From JALHNI01 sp044226365 (lineage in GTDB: Bacteria; Acidobacteriota; Terriglobia; Bryobacterales; Bryobacteraceae): a stretch of DNA of 64,000 bases. A program made the position numbers and the translations under genes. The notes under the pieces were generated by a model. That model saw nothing but the letters and a program-made list of their open reading frames with translations. It did not search any database and was not told where the DNA came from. The stretch covers positions 1 through 64,000 of the forward strand of contig JBGAHE010000002.1 in the NCBI GenBank assembly GCA_044226365.1, given 5' to 3'. Numbering within the stretch: the first letter of the stretch is position 1; every line of letters starts with the position of its first letter. Of the stretch, positions 15,580 to 23,757 are shown one piece after another.

Positions 15580-17126
15580 CTGACTTTCTCCGCGATGGAC
15601 TTGGCTTGGAGGAACTGGAGGAGATAGTCCGGTCCGCCGGCCTTCGAGTCTGTGCCGGACATGTTGAAGCCGCCAAAGGGGTGGGCGCCGACCATGGCGC
15701 CGGTGCATTTGCGGTTGAGGTAGAGATTGCCGACGAAGAACTCGTTCCGCGCGCGTTCGAGGTGGGCGGGGTTCTGGCTGTAGATGGCGCCGGTGAGGCC
15801 GTAGTCGGAGTGGTTGGCGAGGGCGAGGGCGTGGTTGAAGTCGCGGGATTTGGTGACGGCGAGGACGGGTCCGAAGATCTCTTCCTGGAAGAGGCGGTGG
15901 TCGCCTTCGATGTTTTGGAAGATGGTGGGGTGGAGATAGTAACCTTCGCCGGGTGCGGGAGCTCCGCCGGTGACTAACTGACCTTCCTGACGGCCGACGT
16001 CCATATAGCCGAGGATCGACTTACGAGCGGAGTCACTGATGACGGGGCCCAGATAGTAAGCGGGGTCATCGGCGGGGCCGATGGTGAGGGCTTCGGTTTG
16101 GGCTTTGATCATTTCGACAAAGGTGTCATGGATGGCGGCGTCGACGATGACGCGGGAGCAGGCGGAGCATTTCTGGCCCTGAAAGCTGAAGGCGGAGGCG
16201 ACGACGCCCTGCGCGGCGGAGGCGAGGTCCGCGTCGGCATCGACGATGATGGCATCTTTACCGCCCATTTCGGCGACGACGCGTTTGATCCACTTCTGGC
16301 CGGGAGCGGTTTGCGCGGCGAGGGCATTGATGCGGAGGCCGACGTCGCGGGAGCCGGTGAACGAGACAAAGCGGGTGAGCGGGTGCTGGACGAGTAAGTC
16401 ACCGATGACGGCGCCGCTGCCGGGAACAAAGGCGTAAGTACCGGGAGGGAAGCCGGCCTCGGAAAGGACTTCGACGAACTTGGCGGCGATGGTGGGTGTT
16501 TCACTGGAAGGTTTGAGGACGACGGTGTTACCGGCGACCAAGGCGGCGACCGTCATGCCGACTAAGATGGCGAGCGGGAAGTTCCAGGGCGGAATGATGA
16601 TGCCGACACCCAAGCCGAGGTAGCGGAGGTGGCCGCGTTCGCCGGGCATTTGCACGAGGGGTTCGGGGGCGGCGTGCCGCTCCATGAGGCGGGCGTAGTA
16701 TTCGCAGAAGTCGATGGCTTCGGCGGTGTCGGCTTCGGCTTCGTTCCAGTTCTTGCCGGCTTCGAGGACGAGCCAGGCGTTGAATTCGTTTTTTCGTTCG
16801 CGGAGGATGCGAGCGCAGGCGATGACTTTGGCGATGCGCTCGGCGGGAGGCGTGGCGGCCCAGGCGGGGAACGCGTCGTGGGCGGTTTCGATCGCGCGCA
16901 CGGCGAGGTCGGCGGTGGCTTTCTGATGGCGGCCGACGAGTTGGGAAGGATAAGAGGGATTGAAGCTGGGATGTTTGCCGTCGGTGAGGAGGGTTTCGCC
17001 GTGGATGAGAAGAGGATATTCGCGGCCGAAGTCGCCGCGGACGTGGGCCAAGGCCCGTTCCATGGCGGCGCGATTTTCGGGCAAGCGAAAGTCGGCGTAC
17101 GGCTCGTTCCGAAACGGTGGCAACAT
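15576..17126 (-). CDS. pruA: L-glutamate gamma-semialdehyde (1-pyrroline-5-carboxylate) dehydrogenase
   Basis: 516 residues, matching the RocA/PruA class of about 515. ATG 17126 gives MLPPFRNEPYADFRLPENR, a typical N-terminus for this class; the open frame upstream runs into the divergent GNAT gene. Aldehyde dehydrogenase features: PWNFPLAI (180-187), the general-base E286 in VAEMGGKDAI and catalytic C320 in FSFQGQKCSACSR. It oxidises glutamate gamma-semialdehyde to glutamate with NAD+, the second step of proline degradation. It is followed with a 4-bp overlap by the BFD-type flavoprotein, so both probably form one catabolic operon; no PutA-type proline dehydrogenase is present in the window. 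Confidence 0.9.
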   Translation of the reverse strand: MLPPFRNEPYADFRLPENRAAMERALAHVRGDFGREYPLLIHGETLLTDGKHPSFNPSYPSQLVGRHQKATADLAVRAIETAHDAFPAWAATPPAERIAKVIACARILRERKNEFNAWLVLEAGKNWNEAEADTAEAIDFCEYYARLMERHAAPEPLVQMPGERGHLRYLGLGVGIIIPPWNFPLAILVGMTVAALVAGNTVVLKPSSETPTIAAKFVEVLSEAGFPPGTYAFVPGSGAVIGDLLVQHPLTRFVSFTGSRDVGLRINALAAQTAPGQKWIKRVVAEMGGKDAIIVDADADLASAAQGVVASAFSFQGQKCSACSRVIVDAAIHDTFVEMIKAQTEALTIGPADDPAYYLGPVISDSARKSILGYMDVGRQEGQLVTGGAPAPGEGYYLHPTIFQNIEGDHRLFQEEIFGPVLAVTKSRDFNHALALANHSDYGLTGAIYSQNPAHLERARNEFFVGNLYLNRKCTGAMVGAHPFGGFNMSGTDSKAGGPDYLLQFLQAKSIAEKVS

Positions 17127-17143
17127 AGTCCTATTATCGCCAC

Positions 17144-17833
17144 ATGACCTTTCACGAACTGCCACCTCCATTGCCGGAAGATTTGCTGCGTTTGCGCGGG
17201 GAGTTGCCGTTGAAGCCGGCGCCGGTGACGTTGGTGGGGAGGCGGGTGGAACTGCGTCCGCTGGAGCTGGAGGCGGATGCACAGCGGCTTTTTGAGATCT
17301 CGAATGGGAGCGCGCAGTTTGGGGCCGCGGAGTATGATCCGGAGCCGGTGGTGTGGCGGTATATGGGATCGGGACCGTTTGCCGATGTCGCGGAGATGCG
17401 GCAGTTTCTGGGGAGCTTGGCGGGGACGGCGAACCTGTTGCCGATGGTGGTGCGGTGGAAAGCGTCGGGCGAAATGATCGGCGTGCAGACGTTCATGAGT
17501 AATGCGCCAGCGGACTTGAAGATCGAGCTGGGGCATATCTGGTACACGCCGGGCGCGCAGGGGACCGGGGCCTTGATGGAAGCGACGTACCTGATGCTGC
17601 GGCATGCGTTCGACTTGGGGTATCAGCGGCTGGAGTGGAAGTGCAATGCGCTGAACGAGCGCTCGCGGCGGGTGGCGCTGCGGATGGGGTTCAAGTTTGA
17701 AGGTGTGCAGGAAGCGCATGTGATTCTGAAGAATCGGCGGCGCGATACGGCGTGGTTTCGGATGCTGGCGGATGAATGGCCAGAGTGCCGAGAGAAATTG
17801 GAGACGATGCTGGATGCTTTTGAAGAACGCTAA
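17144..17833 (+). CDS. GNAT family N-acetyltransferase (RimJ/RimL-like)
   Basis: 229 residues. After about 30 N-terminal residues, the domain opens with LVGRRVELRPLELEADAQRLFE, typical of the RimL group, and later has HIWYTPGAQGTGALMEATYLMLRHAF, where the acetyl-CoA pyrophosphate loop lies, and 'GYQRLEWKCNALNERSRRVALRMGFKFEG', the classic C-terminal part. It transfers acetyl from acetyl-CoA to an amino group of unknown identity. Divergent from pruA with only 17 bp between starts, so promoters must overlap the genes. Its 3' end overlaps the next gene by 20 bp. Confidence 0.85.
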   Translation: MTFHELPPPLPEDLLRLRGELPLKPAPVTLVGRRVELRPLELEADAQRLFEISNGSAQFGAAEYDPEPVVWRYMGSGPFADVAEMRQFLGSLAGTANLLPMVVRWKASGEMIGVQTFMSNAPADLKIELGHIWYTPGAQGTGALMEATYLMLRHAFDLGYQRLEWKCNALNERSRRVALRMGFKFEGVQEAHVILKNRRRDTAWFRMLADEWPECREKLETMLDAFEER

Positions 17834-18563
17834 GGGCGGCTATCACTTTTGGAAGGGCATTGCGCCTTATTCGGCGGGAGTGGTGGCGGATGCCGGTTAT
17901 GAAGTGGTGCATGCGCGGTTCGTGAAGCCGGTGCCGCTAGCGGCGGGGCTGGCGCGGGTGCGCAGCGAAGTGCTGGCAGCGAAGCGTCCCATTGAAGCGC
18001 TGTGCGCGATGGAGTTGCGGTCGCCGAAGCCGTTTACCTTTACGGGCTTCAACCAGTTCAACGCGGGCTATGTGAAGACGCTGGTGGAGTGGGGGTTGTT
18101 GGTGGACGGGCAGAATCCGGTGGCGCGGACGAACATTGCGCCCGCGGTGGGCGCGCCGGCGGAGCCTTCAATTTATGGCTTCTCGTACACCGTGCCTTCG
18201 ACGGTGAAGGCGAAGACGTTCGTGGTGGCGGGGGCGGGCGAGTTGCCGGAAGGGTCGCTCGATCCGCATGATGTGGTGAAGCTGGGCGATGTGTCACCAG
18301 CGGGTTTGCGCGAGAAGATCCGGTTTGTGATGGGGTTGATGTCGGGACGCTTGAAGGGGTTGGGCGTGAGTTGGGATCAGGTGACGACGAGCGAGGTGTA
18401 CACGGTGCATCCGATCTGCGCGGACGTGGAGAAGGAAATTATTCGACCGATGGGGGGCGGCGCGATGCACGGTTTTACGTGGCATTATTCGCGGCCCCCG
18501 ATCGAGTCGATTGAGTACGAGATGGACCTGCGTGGCGTGCGCCACGAGGTAGTGCTCGACTAG
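17814..18563 (+). CDS. Conserved-looking cytoplasmic protein, function not recognised
   Basis: 249 residues from ATG 17814, with GGAG 10-13 nt upstream; the ATG lies inside the end of the GNAT gene, so expression is probably coupled. No signal peptide or membrane segment. Aromatic phrases (GGYHFWKGIAPYSAGV, FTFTGFNQFNAGY, MHGFTWHYSRPPIES) and a segment 'GVSWDQVTTSEVYTVHPI' are notable; the latter faintly recalls the RidA phrase for the last strands, but this is too weak to assign a family. The pairing with a GNAT may indicate a shared small-molecule substrate. Confidence 0.5.
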   Translation: MLLKNAKGGYHFWKGIAPYSAGVVADAGYEVVHARFVKPVPLAAGLARVRSEVLAAKRPIEALCAMELRSPKPFTFTGFNQFNAGYVKTLVEWGLLVDGQNPVARTNIAPAVGAPAEPSIYGFSYTVPSTVKAKTFVVAGAGELPEGSLDPHDVVKLGDVSPAGLREKIRFVMGLMSGRLKGLGVSWDQVTTSEVYTVHPICADVEKEIIRPMGGGAMHGFTWHYSRPPIESIEYEMDLRGVRHEVVLD

Positions 18564-18826
18564 CCCTGCATGATCTCCCGGCCGCGGTCGAACATATCGG
18601 CGGCCTCGTCGGCGATCTGACGGCCGCGTTCGTAAAGGTCGCGGCCCTTTTCCATCATTTCGCGACCCTGGGACTGGAGGCGATGGCGGCCATGGCGGGC
18701 CTTCGACGCGATCTTGTGGCGAGTGTCCCTGCCGGAGGCCGGAGCATAGAGCAGCGCGATGGTGCTGCCGATGGCGAGGCCAGCGACGAACCAAAGAGCG
18801 CCGGAGGTGGTATCACGTTCTTGCAT
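18560..18826 (-). CDS. YtxH-domain small membrane protein
   Basis: 88 residues from ATG 18826, preceded by AAGGA at good spacing. A single transmembrane segment (about residues 8-27, SGALWFVAGLAIGSTIALLY) leads into APASGRDTRHKI, the YtxH signature, then a charged helical tail. Such proteins are linked to envelope or general stress responses, but no enzymatic role is known. The 3' end overlaps the convergent gene at 17814-18563 by 4 bp. Confidence 0.85.
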   Translation of the reverse strand: MQERDTTSGALWFVAGLAIGSTIALLYAPASGRDTRHKIASKARHGRHRLQSQGREMMEKGRDLYERGRQIADEAADMFDRGREIMQG

Positions 18827-18869
18827 GGAGATCCTTTCGCCTTTAGTGTAGCCGGTTGGCATAGAGTGG

Positions 18870-20615
18870 ATGACCATGAAGTTGTCGTGGTGCGTTTGGA
18901 TGGTGGCGGCCGGTTTGTGGGGAGCGACGCCGTCGATTCGGGTGGAGCGTCCGATGACGCCCCCGGAATGGGCGCTGGCGGAGCGGGCGTTGTTGAAGGC
19001 TTATGCCGAAGCCGCGGATGAGTTCGCGGCGAAGTATGTCGATCAGCGCGGGTATTTCCGGTGTGTGGAGCGTTGGGGTGGCAACGACGGTCCGGACGAT
19101 GTGATGGAAACGTTCAACACGTGGACGCTGCTGCACGCGTTGGGCGCGCCGGACGGGATTCTGCAGCAGTATCGGCGGATCTGGGAAGGACATCTGCGAC
19201 AGTTCACCGCGGCGAAAGCGCCATCGACGCAGGCGGCGAAGGAAGCGATGTTCTACAAGGAGTTCGTGACGTCGTTCGATTGGGAGCACACGGGCGAAGG
19301 GTTGGCAGCGTTCCACCACTACGCGCTGTCGGCGCCGGGGGACACCGAGTATGTGCGGCGGATGCGTCGGTTTGCGGGTTTCTACATGGGGGAGGATCCG
19401 GGGGCGGCGAACTATGACAAGCAGCACAAGATCGTGCGGAGTTTGCTGAATGGCAGCCGGGGTCCGATTCTGACGCCGGCGACGGTGTTCGATTGGGGCG
19501 GTGAAGTGGTGGAGGGGCATCCGGAGCGGCATGAGCGCTACCGGGCGGCGAGCAACGTGCGCGGCGATCATCCGCTGAACATGGGGACGTGTTCGCTGGG
19601 GTTCAATGCGTTTGCACTGACGGGCGAACGCAAGTATCGGGACTGGGTGCTGGAGTATGCGGGAGCGTGGCGGGATCGGATTCTGGCGAATGGCGGCAAT
19701 ATTCCGACGAACATTGGGCTCGATGGGAAGATCGGTGGGGAGTGGGGCGGCAAGTGGTACGGCGGGACGTTTGGCTGGAACTTCGACCCGAAGGTGAGCG
19801 GCCGCAATTACTATATGCGCGGGGCGCGGACGGGGTTGGGCGAGGCTTACTTACTGACGGGAGACGCGAGTTACATCGAGCCGCTGCGCAAGCAACTGGC
19901 GAATCTTTACGCGGCGAAGAAGGAAGAGAACGGACGCGTCCTGCTGCCGCAGAAACACGGGGACCAGGGTTGGTACGGATATACGCCGAACCAATATTTC
20001 GAGGTGCAGCGGGATTTGTATTTGTGGAGTTTTCTGGAGAGTGACCGGGAGCGCCTGAAGAATGATCCGTGGTTGCGGTACTTGGAGGGACGCGATCCCG
20101 GTTATCCGGCGAAGGCGCTGGCGGGGGATTTTGAGCGGCTGCGACGGCGGGTGGAGGGGATGAGGGCGGACGAGAGTACGCCGGATACGCGGCCTTCGGA
20201 TGGGGCGCAGCGGTTCAATCCGGTAGCGACCGAGACGCTGGTGAATTTGATGTTGGGCGGTAATGATCCGGGGTCGTCGGGCAATGTGCTGCACGCGCGG
20301 TTGCGTTACTTCGATCCGGTGACGCGGCGGGCGGGGTTGCCGGAGGATGTGGCGGCGTTGGTGGAGAAGCTGACGGCGGACAGCGTGACGGTGACGCTGG
20401 TGAATACAAGCCCGGTGCATGGGCGCGAACTAACGGTGCAACTGGGGGCGTTTGCAGAGCATGAGGGAGTGGCAGTGACGGTGGACGGGAAACGAACTGC
20501 GCTCGAAGGGTCGCACTTCGAGGTGACGTTGGCGCCGGGTGCGGGGGCGAGCTTGGAGATTGCGATGAAGCGTTATGCGAAGGCGCCCACGGCGGCATTT
20601 CCGTGGGCCCGGTAG
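18870..20615 (+). CDS. Exported hypothetical protein, probable alpha/alpha-toroid plus C-terminal beta domain
   Basis: About 580 residues; a signal peptide (MKLSWCVWMVAAGLWGATP) starts at ATG 18876 or 18870. The central part alternates helices with aromatic and acidic residues (NTWTLLHALG, WGGNDGPDD, FDWGGEV, GGEWGGKWYGGTFGWNFDP, YTPNQYFEVQRDLYLW), a texture typical of glycoside hydrolases or lyases with an (alpha/alpha)6 barrel. The last 110 residues look like a beta-sandwich (VTVTLVNTSPVHGRELTVQLG). A carbohydrate-active role is an inference. It ends one base before the convergent ADOP gene. Confidence 0.55.
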   Translation: MTMKLSWCVWMVAAGLWGATPSIRVERPMTPPEWALAERALLKAYAEAADEFAAKYVDQRGYFRCVERWGGNDGPDDVMETFNTWTLLHALGAPDGILQQYRRIWEGHLRQFTAAKAPSTQAAKEAMFYKEFVTSFDWEHTGEGLAAFHHYALSAPGDTEYVRRMRRFAGFYMGEDPGAANYDKQHKIVRSLLNGSRGPILTPATVFDWGGEVVEGHPERHERYRAASNVRGDHPLNMGTCSLGFNAFALTGERKYRDWVLEYAGAWRDRILANGGNIPTNIGLDGKIGGEWGGKWYGGTFGWNFDPKVSGRNYYMRGARTGLGEAYLLTGDASYIEPLRKQLANLYAAKKEENGRVLLPQKHGDQGWYGYTPNQYFEVQRDLYLWSFLESDRERLKNDPWLRYLEGRDPGYPAKALAGDFERLRRRVEGMRADESTPDTRPSDGAQRFNPVATETLVNLMLGGNDPGSSGNVLHARLRYFDPVTRRAGLPEDVAALVEKLTADSVTVTLVNTSPVHGRELTVQLGAFAEHEGVAVTVDGKRTALEGSHFEVTLAPGAGASLEIAMKRYAKAPTAAFPWAR

Positions 20616-23339
20616 TTACTCTTCGCGAAGGGCGACGAGGGGATCGAGGCGGGAGGCGCGCCAAGCCGGGATCCAGGCGGCGAGCAGCCCCGTGAAGAGC
20701 AGGACAGCGATGGCGATGAGGAACTGCGCGGGATCCGTGGCTTTGAGGCCGTAGAGCAGCGTATCGACAAAGGTGGGCAGGTAATAGGCGGCGGGGAGGC
20801 CGAGCAGAATGCCGCCGCCGACCATTAGCAAGCTTTCGCCGAGCACGAGCCGGATAACGGTATGGCGACGGGCGCCGAGAGCCAAGCGGACGCCGATCTC
20901 CTGACGGCGCTGCGCGGCTTGATAGGCCATGACGCCGAAGATGCCGATGGCCGAAAGGACCAGTGCGAGAGCGGCGAAGGCGGCGCCGAGGGTGGCATAC
21001 ATGCGTTCGGCGCGGAGGGATTCGTCGACCTGCTGATCCAGGGTGCGCAGTTGGACCAGCGGGATGTTCGGCTCGATTGTCGCGACGGCGGCGCGGATCT
21101 GGGGAAGCACGGCGGAGGGCGCGAGCGCGGTCCGGACGATGAAGGTGAGTTCCTCGGGAGCGATGGTTTGCTGCGCGGCGGGAAGGTAGATGGTGGGCGT
21201 GAGGCGGCGAATCCGGTCGTAACGGGCGTCAGCGACGAGACCGACGATCAGGTAAGGGATGGCGTTGCGCTCGCCGAAGTGGAGGGTTTCGCCAACAGGG
21301 TTGCGGTTGCCGAAGCCTTCGCGGGCGACCGTTTCGTTGACGACGACTACCCGTGCGGACCTGGCATGGTCGCGTTCGTCGAGGTCGCGGCCGGCGAGGA
21401 GGCGGACGCCCATGGTGGTGGCGAGATGGGGCAGAGCCTGATGGACGCCGACGACCATGCGGTGGCGGCCGTTGTAGTTGAGACGGGGCGAGGAGATGTC
21501 GTCCCAGTAGCCGCCGCCGAGCAAGGGGCGCGTGGCCGTTCCGGAGACGCTGCTCACGCCAGGGACGGCTTCGAGCGCGTGAGTGATGCGTTCGTAGAAC
21601 GGCGCGCGGCGCTCGTCGCCGTAGCCGACTTGGGCGGCGTTGAGGGTGAAGAGCACGAGGCGTTCGCTGGCCCAGCCGAGGTCGGCGGTCTTGAGGTTGA
21701 TGAGCGTGCGCACGAACATGCCGGCGCCGGCGAGCAGGATCAGGGAGAGGGCGACCTGACCGGCGATCATCAGTTTGCTGAGTTGGCCGCGGCGGCGGCT
21801 GGTGCCGGCACGGAGGCTGCCGGAGTTTTCTTTGAGAGCGCCGGTGAGATGGAGGCGCGACGCGCGCCATGCAGGGATGGCACCGAAGAGGAAAGTGACG
21901 GCGAGGGCAACGGCGGAGGTGGCGAGCAGCAAGCGCCAATCGAGGCCGTAGTCGAGGATGATGTCGTGGCTGGGTCCGGAGGGCAGGACGGTGATGAGCC
22001 AGGCAGGGGCATCAGCGGCGACGACCAGTGAGGCAATGGCACCGAGGACGGCGAGCAAGAGGAACTCGCTGAGGAACTGTCGCCAGATGCGTCCGCGGGA
22101 GGCGCCGAGCGAAAGGCGAACGGCGATCTCGCGTTGACGGCCCATGGCGCGGGCGAGCAGCAGGTTGGCAACGTTGGCGCAAGCGATCAGGAGGACGAGG
22201 CCGGTGGAGCCGAAGAGGATGGCGAAGGCGGTATCGAGGCCGCGGCGAAGTCCGCTGATGCCGCGGGCGGCGGGTTCGAGGAGCAAATGCGGGACGGCGG
22301 CCGGGTTGGGGGGCAAGGAGGGGAGGGAACCGAGGAAGGCGGGAGTGAGGCGAGCTTCGAGCGCCTGGACATTGGCGCCGGGGTCAGCGAGGCGGGCGAG
22401 GATCTTGATGGACCAGGAGGTGGGGTCGGTGAAGGGAGCCATGCCTTCGACATAGTGGGGGTCGATTTCGGCGAGGTGAAGGAGGGAGACGGTGAGGTCG
22501 GGAGAGGCGCCGACCTCGTGGCCGAAGAACCCGGGAGGCGTGACTCCGACGAGCGTGGCGGCGCGGTTGTTGAGGCGGAGGGAGCGCCCGATGAACGAGG
22601 GGTCGGCGCGCAGCGCGTTCTGCCAGAAGCGATGGCTGACGACGACGGCGAGGGGAGCGGCGGGGGAATCGTCGGAAGGCTGGAGCAGGCGTCCTAGGTG
22701 GGGTTGCACGCCGAGGAGGGCATGGTAGTCGCCGGTGACGAGTTGACCGGTGACGGCGTGGGTGATGCCGCCGGCGGCAACACTCAACGAGCGGATGCTG
22801 CTGAAGCCAGCCACGTGGCGAAACTCGGGGCGGTGGCGGAGGGCTTCGAAGGCGGCGTAAGAGAAGGAATCGCCGGTGACGCCAGGCGGGTGCTGGGAGC
22901 CGTCGTAGCGCTCGGAAAGGCGGGCGCGCTGCTTGGCCTGCCAGTTGAGGACGGTGAGTTCGGCCGGCCGGGTGACGGGAAGTTCTTTGAGGAGGAGCGC
23001 GTCGAGGAGGCTGAAGATGGCGGTGTTGGCGCCGATGCCGAGGCCGAGCGAAATGATGGCGGCGGCGGAGACGATGGGGCTGCGACGGAGCATGCGCCCG
23101 GCGTAGTCGAGGTCCTGGAGCAGGTCGTGAAGCCAGCGGGCGGGGCGGGAGTCGCGGCATTGTTCGGCAATGTCATCAATGCCGCCGAATTCCAGGCGGG
23201 CCTGACGACGGGCTTCGGCGGGGCGGAGTCCTTGGGCGATGAGCGCGTCGGCGCGGGCGTCGAGGTGATAACGGAGTTCGGCGTCGAGATCGCGATCGGC
23301 TTGGCGGCGGAAGAGCGTTTTGAAGAAGCCGCGGATCAT
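20616..23339 (-). CDS. ADOP-type ABC transporter permease (MacB/FtsX fold)
   Basis: 907 residues. The N-terminal 80 residues (DRDLDAELRYHLDARADALI...ARLEFGG) are the domain that defines acidobacterial duplicated orphan permeases (TIGR03434). Then come TM1, a periplasmic MacB_PCD-like domain, a first FtsX triple-TM block (about 370-480), a second periplasmic domain and a second FtsX block ending in PAWRASRLDPLVALREE. No ATPase is encoded nearby, hence 'orphan'. The gene follows padR with an ATGA overlap (23336-23339), so the PadR regulator probably controls it. Substrate unknown; relatives of MacB move lipids, peptides or act mechanically on the envelope. Confidence 0.9.
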   Translation of the reverse strand: MIRGFFKTLFRRQADRDLDAELRYHLDARADALIAQGLRPAEARRQARLEFGGIDDIAEQCRDSRPARWLHDLLQDLDYAGRMLRRSPIVSAAAIISLGLGIGANTAIFSLLDALLLKELPVTRPAELTVLNWQAKQRARLSERYDGSQHPPGVTGDSFSYAAFEALRHRPEFRHVAGFSSIRSLSVAAGGITHAVTGQLVTGDYHALLGVQPHLGRLLQPSDDSPAAPLAVVVSHRFWQNALRADPSFIGRSLRLNNRAATLVGVTPPGFFGHEVGASPDLTVSLLHLAEIDPHYVEGMAPFTDPTSWSIKILARLADPGANVQALEARLTPAFLGSLPSLPPNPAAVPHLLLEPAARGISGLRRGLDTAFAILFGSTGLVLLIACANVANLLLARAMGRQREIAVRLSLGASRGRIWRQFLSEFLLLAVLGAIASLVVAADAPAWLITVLPSGPSHDIILDYGLDWRLLLATSAVALAVTFLFGAIPAWRASRLHLTGALKENSGSLRAGTSRRRGQLSKLMIAGQVALSLILLAGAGMFVRTLINLKTADLGWASERLVLFTLNAAQVGYGDERRAPFYERITHALEAVPGVSSVSGTATRPLLGGGYWDDISSPRLNYNGRHRMVVGVHQALPHLATTMGVRLLAGRDLDERDHARSARVVVVNETVAREGFGNRNPVGETLHFGERNAIPYLIVGLVADARYDRIRRLTPTIYLPAAQQTIAPEELTFIVRTALAPSAVLPQIRAAVATIEPNIPLVQLRTLDQQVDESLRAERMYATLGAAFAALALVLSAIGIFGVMAYQAAQRRQEIGVRLALGARRHTVIRLVLGESLLMVGGGILLGLPAAYYLPTFVDTLLYGLKATDPAQFLIAIAVLLFTGLLAAWIPAWRASRLDPLVALREE

Positions 23340-23680
23340 GACTTGCCTCCTTCGAGAGCCATGATGAGGCTGACGGCGGTGGAGAGCCGCTGCCAGTTCT
23401 CGGCTTCGGCGGCGAGTTGCTTCTTGCCGGCGGCGGTGAGGCGATAGAACTTGGCCATGCGTCCGTTCTCACTTTCGCCCCAGTCGGCGGTGAGCCAACC
23501 ACGGTGTTCGAGGCGGTGGAGGGCGGGGTAGAGGCTGCCTTGTTGGACTTGGAGGACTTCAGCGGAGACTTGCTGAATGCGCTGGGAGATGCCGTAGCCG
23601 TGGACGGGACCGAGGGCGACGGTCTTCAGGATGAGCATGTCGAGCGTGCCCTGGAGCAGGTCAGATTTCTTTTCGGGCAT
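23336..23680 (-). CDS. PadR family transcriptional regulator
   Basis: 114 residues: a winged helix with DLLQGTLDMLILKTVALGPVHGYGISQRI, then VQQGSLYPALHRLEHRGWLTADWGESENGRMAKFYRLT, the standard PadR N-terminal domain, and a short C-terminal helix for dimerisation. PadR proteins usually repress their own operon until a ligand binds. The gene is coupled to the downstream ADOP permease (4-bp overlap), and a palindromic operator with a consensus TTGACA element lies just upstream. Confidence 0.93.
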   Translation of the reverse strand: MPEKKSDLLQGTLDMLILKTVALGPVHGYGISQRIQQVSAEVLQVQQGSLYPALHRLEHRGWLTADWGESENGRMAKFYRLTAAGKKQLAAEAENWQRLSTAVSLIMALEGGKS

Positions 23681-23701
23681 GAAGGTCCTCTCTGTGACGT
23701 T

Positions 23702-23738
23702 CTACATATCAGTAGCAGCGCGATATGTAGGATGTCAA
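23702..23738 (-). promoter_or_regulatory. PadR operator/promoter of the padR-ADOP operon
   Basis: A perfect 9-bp inverted repeat (CTACATATC 23702-23710, GATATGTAG 23722-23730, 11-bp spacer) lies 22 bp upstream of the padR ATG. Its arms contain ACAT/ATGT, the core of known PadR operators. On the minus strand a consensus -35 TTGACA is at 23738-23733, so a dimer on the repeat would cover the spacer and -10 region. The -10 hexamer itself is not clear. Inference: autorepression. Confidence 0.7.
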
Positions 23739-23757
23739 GGAGAGGGCGGAGGTGCCG

